A DNA stretch of 7,551 nucleotides, taken from positions 1 through 7,551 of the forward strand of contig CANQZX010000051.1 in assembly GCA_947628445.1 (NCBI GenBank), in the 5' to 3' direction. The translations under genes were made by a program, and so were the position numbers. The notes under the pieces were generated by a model. That model searched no databases, was not told where the DNA came from, and saw only the letters and a list, made by a program, of their open reading frames with translations. Shown one piece after another: positions 5,087-7,551 of the stretch (within the stretch, counting starts at the first letter, position 1; every line of letters begins with the position of its first letter). The stretch comes from an uncultured Bacilli bacterium. Its GTDB lineage: Bacteria > Bacillota_I > Bacilli_A > RF39 > UBA660.

Positions 5087-6544
5087 ATGAATAATGAAAA
5101 TCCAACTAATCCAAACGAAACTAATGAATTAGGGGCTACGGCTTTAGGTAGCGCACCTGTAAGTGAGCCAAATCCCAGTGTGGCACCTGTTAGTGAACCT
5201 GTAAATAATGGGATGCCAACACCTCCGGTGATGCCAGAAAATACCAATCCGATTAATCCGGCACCAGCAGATGCGATTTTAGAACCACAAGCTAGTGCAA
5301 GTACGGAAAGTGTTAATTTAGGAGCACCAGTTGTGCCTACGGAACCGGCACCAGCTGCACCTGAGACACCAGTTACTCCTGAAAACTCGGTGGCACCAGC
5401 TGCACCAAGTAGTGTAGTTACACCTGTAACGGAACCTGCTAATAATGCTAATGCGGATATGGGACCAATTGAACAACCGATTCCAGGAACTAATGGATCA
5501 TATAATGCGACGAGCAATGTCAATAGTAATGGTTTTGTTGAACCGACTAAAGTTGCGGATGTGGGAGCTGTTCCTCCGGCGCAAAAAGAACCAAAAGCTA
5601 AAAAGCCAATGAATAAAGTTTTATTTATCATTTTAATTGTCGTTTTACTCGCGGCCATAGCGTATGGGGTATATTATTATTTATCTTTAGGTAAAAATAA
5701 AACAACTTTAACAGTTAAAACTAATCCAGTAACGCTTAATTTAGGTGATGCTCTTTCTTCTGATATAAATGACTATGCTCAAATAACCGGGACAAATCCC
5801 AAAAATTGTGTTTTACATACGGAAAATGTTGATGTTACTAAAGCCGGTAATTATGAATTCACGGTAGTTTGTAATGAACAAACGTACAAAGGTGCTATAA
5901 GTATTGTTGACAATGCTCCTGTAACAGTCAGCCCCCGGTTTGTTTATACGGGTATTAGTGCTAATGCTACCAATCCCGAAGAAACCCCAACTTCTATAAA
6001 TTATAAACCGGAAGATTTTATTGATGAAGAAACATGTAGCGCTAGTGAATGTAGCTATACTTTTAGTAGTGAAGTTAGTTTTGCAGAACTTACTAAACAA
6101 GCTGGCAAATATGAAATTAAAATAAAAGTTGAAGCTGATGGTAAATCTGCAGACGTTTCCTCATATTTAGTTGTTTTTGAAAAACCATTAAAATTATTCT
6201 TAAGTTGTAATGCGACGGATGAAGAAAATAATAGTACTATAGTTGATAAGTTTGCGATTGGTGATGACAATACTTATATAAATTATGGTGAAAGACAACA
6301 TATATATTATTTTACTAATGAAGATGATTATAAAACCGCTGTAGCTGATAAACCTGCAACAATCTCTTATGATGGAAATACCGGTACGGCTATTTATAAT
6401 GACACTGAAAAATCTTTAACGATTGTTGAAGAATTAAGTAACGATAAATTAAATGGTGAAGCTGAGGGAACATTCCCTAATACTTATATGGCAATTAGTC
6501 AACTGTATGGTACGAAAAACTATACTTGTAAAGCCGAAAGATAA
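5087..6544 (+). CDS. Single-pass membrane protein: Pro/Ala-rich tail plus Cys-containing Ig-like outer domains
   Basis: 485 residues; not recognised as a named protein. Residues 1-165 are low-complexity, rich in Pro, Ala, Val, Asn, Glu and Thr, with repeated units such as APVSEP (23-28, 33-38) and PAAP (89-92, 104-107), and are probably disordered. A basic stretch KEPKAKKPMNK (167-177) leads into one membrane helix (178-200), which by the positive-inside rule puts the tail in the cytoplasm and the rest outside. The outer part has two similar beta domains (206-275, 281-364), each with a Cys and a TKAGNYEF/TKQAGKYEI-type strand typical of bacterial Ig-like/DUF5011-type folds, and a third region (367-485). 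All six Cys (241, 262, 317, 322, 374, 481) are outside, suggesting disulfides. It has its own promoter and terminator. It is possibly an envelope scaffold or adhesin; function not established. Confidence 0.75.
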   Translation: MNNENPTNPNETNELGATALGSAPVSEPNPSVAPVSEPVNNGMPTPPVMPENTNPINPAPADAILEPQASASTESVNLGAPVVPTEPAPAAPETPVTPENSVAPAAPSSVVTPVTEPANNANADMGPIEQPIPGTNGSYNATSNVNSNGFVEPTKVADVGAVPPAQKEPKAKKPMNKVLFIILIVVLLAAIAYGVYYYLSLGKNKTTLTVKTNPVTLNLGDALSSDINDYAQITGTNPKNCVLHTENVDVTKAGNYEFTVVCNEQTYKGAISIVDNAPVTVSPRFVYTGISANATNPEETPTSINYKPEDFIDEETCSASECSYTFSSEVSFAELTKQAGKYEIKIKVEADGKSADVSSYLVVFEKPLKLFLSCNATDEENNSTIVDKFAIGDDNTYINYGERQHIYYFTNEDDYKTAVADKPATISYDGNTGTAIYNDTEKSLTIVEELSNDKLNGEAEGTFPNTYMAISQLYGTKNYTCKAER

Positions 6545-6569
6545 CAAAAATATTGTTGTCTTTTTTCTT
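6537..6569 (+). terminator. Rho-independent terminator overlapping the stop codon of the Ig-like gene
   Basis: AAAGATAACAA (6537-6547) pairs with TTGTTGTCTTT (6553-6563, one G-U) around a five-base loop, followed by TTTCTT. The left arm contains the TAA stop at 6542-6544. Confidence 0.82.
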
Positions 6570-6596
6570 GCATGTAAAACAACTTCATGGTACCAT
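6568..6596 (+). promoter_or_regulatory. Promoter of the anchored protein/prepilin operon
   Basis: TTGCAT (6568-6573), 17 bases, TACCAT (6591-6596, 4 of 6 to consensus). The block ATTATAGTGGTG follows (6595-6606), in the same register as in the murD promoter. GGTGAG (6603-6608) then serves GTG 6615. Confidence 0.55.
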
Positions 6597-6614
6597 TATA
6601 GTGGTGAGAATAGA

Positions 6615-7382
6615 GTGAAACATAAGAAAATAATTGTTATTTGTTCTGTTGGAATTATGGTTCTTTTAATAATTGGTCTTTTTCCTCTTATCTTTAATTT
6701 TGAAGGTAATAAAAAAGATGAATATAAAAAAATTAATGATGAATTAGTAAATTCTTTATATGCGAATCTTTATTCTGATGAATATCTTAGTCGTTATACT
6801 TTTTATAATGCTTATTTTACAAAATATGGTAATTTAGCCCGGGATTATATTTTAAAAGTAGGTTTTAAAGCTTTACAAGATAATCATAAGCTTCAAGAAA
6901 ATACCTTAACAACTGATGAATTAACAAAAGAAAATATTACGGATGCCAAACCTTTATATAAAATTAGTATTAAAGATTTGCAAAAAGTTTTACAAAATAT
7001 TTTTGGGAAAGATATTAATATTAATTATGGCGATTTTGCAGTTGATCAAAAAATCAAAGGCCATTATGTCGAAGCTGAAGCAAGTATCTATATTTATGAA
7101 GTTGATAATACCGAAGAAAACTATTATATTTTTCGGCAAAAGGAAAGTTATGCTATTAATGCTGATAAAACGGTCATAATTTATGATTATTTTGTGAAAT
7201 GTAATCGAGAAACAGGATTATGCTACAATGATGATCGAATGGCTAATTTAAATGAAAAGATAGTATATGAAAATGGTAGTATAAATACCACTGAAGCGGG
7301 TAATTTAGCCAAATATCAACATAAGTTTAAATTGGAAAATGGTGCTTATTATTGGTATAGCAGTGAAATTATTGAAAAATAG
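6615..7382 (+). CDS. Membrane-anchored extracytoplasmic protein of unknown function
   Basis: 255 residues from GTG 6615, chosen because GGTGAG lies six bases upstream and MKHKK plus a hydrophobic helix (6-28) follow directly. A longer frame reaching back to 6453 would overlap the upstream gene, its terminator and this promoter. The helix acts as an uncleaved anchor or signal: there is no lipobox, and Cys10 sits inside the helix. Residues 30-255 are outside, first helical (35-130), then beta-rich (150-255), with Tyr/Asn/Asp/Lys richness and a CNRETGLC pair (C196, C203) that could form a disulfide. No family recognised. The next gene, a prepilin, starts 11 bases after the stop and its ribosome site overlaps that stop, so the two are probably co-transcribed. 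A role at a pilus or pseudopilus is possible by context only. Confidence 0.75.
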   Translation: MKHKKIIVICSVGIMVLLIIGLFPLIFNFEGNKKDEYKKINDELVNSLYANLYSDEYLSRYTFYNAYFTKYGNLARDYILKVGFKALQDNHKLQENTLTTDELTKENITDAKPLYKISIKDLQKVLQNIFGKDININYGDFAVDQKIKGHYVEAEASIYIYEVDNTEENYYIFRQKESYAINADKTVIIYDYFVKCNRETGLCYNDDRMANLNEKIVYENGSINTTEAGNLAKYQHKFKLENGAYYWYSSEIIEK

Positions 7383-7393
7383 GGAAGGTAGTT

Positions 7394-7551
7394 ATGAAAA
7401 AGAAAAACGGGTTTGTGTTTGTCGAAACCATCATCACCATTGTGTTCGTGGCCGCGGCCTTGTTAATTTTATTCGGGATCTATCGGAATGCGATCACGGA
7501 AGAAAAAAGTCGAATCTATTATGATGATATGGGCTATTTGTATCGTAACTA
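7394..7551 (+). CDS. Type IV prepilin / pseudopilin-like protein, N-terminal part (cut by window edge)
   Basis: 52 codons and two bases of an open frame that runs off the right end. The start MKKKNG-FVFVETIITIVFV is a class III signal peptide: a short basic leader, Gly6 at -1, Phe7 at +1, Glu11 at +5, then a hydrophobic helix (7-29). A prepilin peptidase (PilD/ComC type) would cut after Gly6 and methylate Phe7, and the subunit would join a type IV pilus, a competence pseudopilus or a type II-like secretion pseudopilus. Which one cannot be told from 52 residues. AGGGAAGG (7381-7388) precedes the ATG by five bases and overlaps the stop of the previous gene. Codon and base use differ from the neighbours: 42 of 90 bases at 7411-7500 are G or C, against 14 of 60 just before the gene. 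Confidence 0.85.
   Translation, partial: MKKKNGFVFVETIITIVFVAAALLILFGIYRNAITEEKSRIYYDDMGYLYRN

Noticed and set aside
5059..5658. 199-codon open frame on the minus strand
   Set aside because: It is antisense to the Pro/Ala-rich part of the gene at 5087. Its Gly/Ala/Leu/Thr run is the complement of that low-complexity sequence, and it has no ribosome site of its own.
6453..6614. Upstream extension of the 255-residue gene to ATG 6453
   Set aside because: It would overlap the previous gene out of frame and cross a terminator and a promoter. GTG 6615 has the ribosome site and begins a basic plus hydrophobic anchor.

Overview
The window is AT-rich and uses the standard bacterial code: TGA is a real stop (it ends the 70-residue gene at 2017) and Trp is TGG, so this is not a code-4 mollicute. 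A cell-wall gene (MurD), CotF-like proteins, a HrcA/CIRCE heat-shock operator, strong AAGGAGG-type ribosome sites and TTGNNN-N17-TATAAT promoters point to Bacillota or a reduced Bacilli/'Tenericutes'-like gut lineage. The lineage is inference; the code and the motifs are read directly.

Layout: (1) 1-76 is the 3' end of a group II intron (end of domain V, all of domain VI with a bulged branch-point A); the rest of the intron lies left of the window. (2) 178-1749 (+) encodes an HTH_XRE protein fused to several membrane segments and a long C-terminal coiled coil. A small palindrome lies upstream, and a hairpin shared with the convergent genes ends it. (3) 1770-2229 (-) holds two overlapping small genes of the CotF/spore-coat type. 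(4) 2317-3153 (+) is a cation-diffusion-facilitator-like transporter that contains no histidine at all. (5) 3266-3640 (+) is a small heat-shock protein whose promoter is overlaid by a CIRCE operator, followed by a terminator. (6) 3720-5039 (+) is murD. (7) 5087-6544 (+) is a single-pass membrane protein with a Pro/Ala-rich N-terminal tail and Cys-containing Ig-like outer domains, followed by a terminator. (8) 6615-7382 (+) is a membrane-anchored extracytoplasmic protein, and 7394 to the right edge (+) is the start of a type IV prepilin/pseudopilin gene in the same apparent operon.

Most genes have their own promoter, so this is mainly a row of single transcription units. The exceptions are the CotF-like pair (8-nt overlap) and the anchored-protein/prepilin pair (11-nt gap). 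The right third (5087-7551) encodes cell-surface proteins and may be the edge of a pilus or secretion locus continuing to the right. The strongest points of interest are the intron end, the His-free transporter, the promoter-embedded CIRCE, a shared terminator-promoter-leader module used twice, and the base-composition jump at the prepilin gene.
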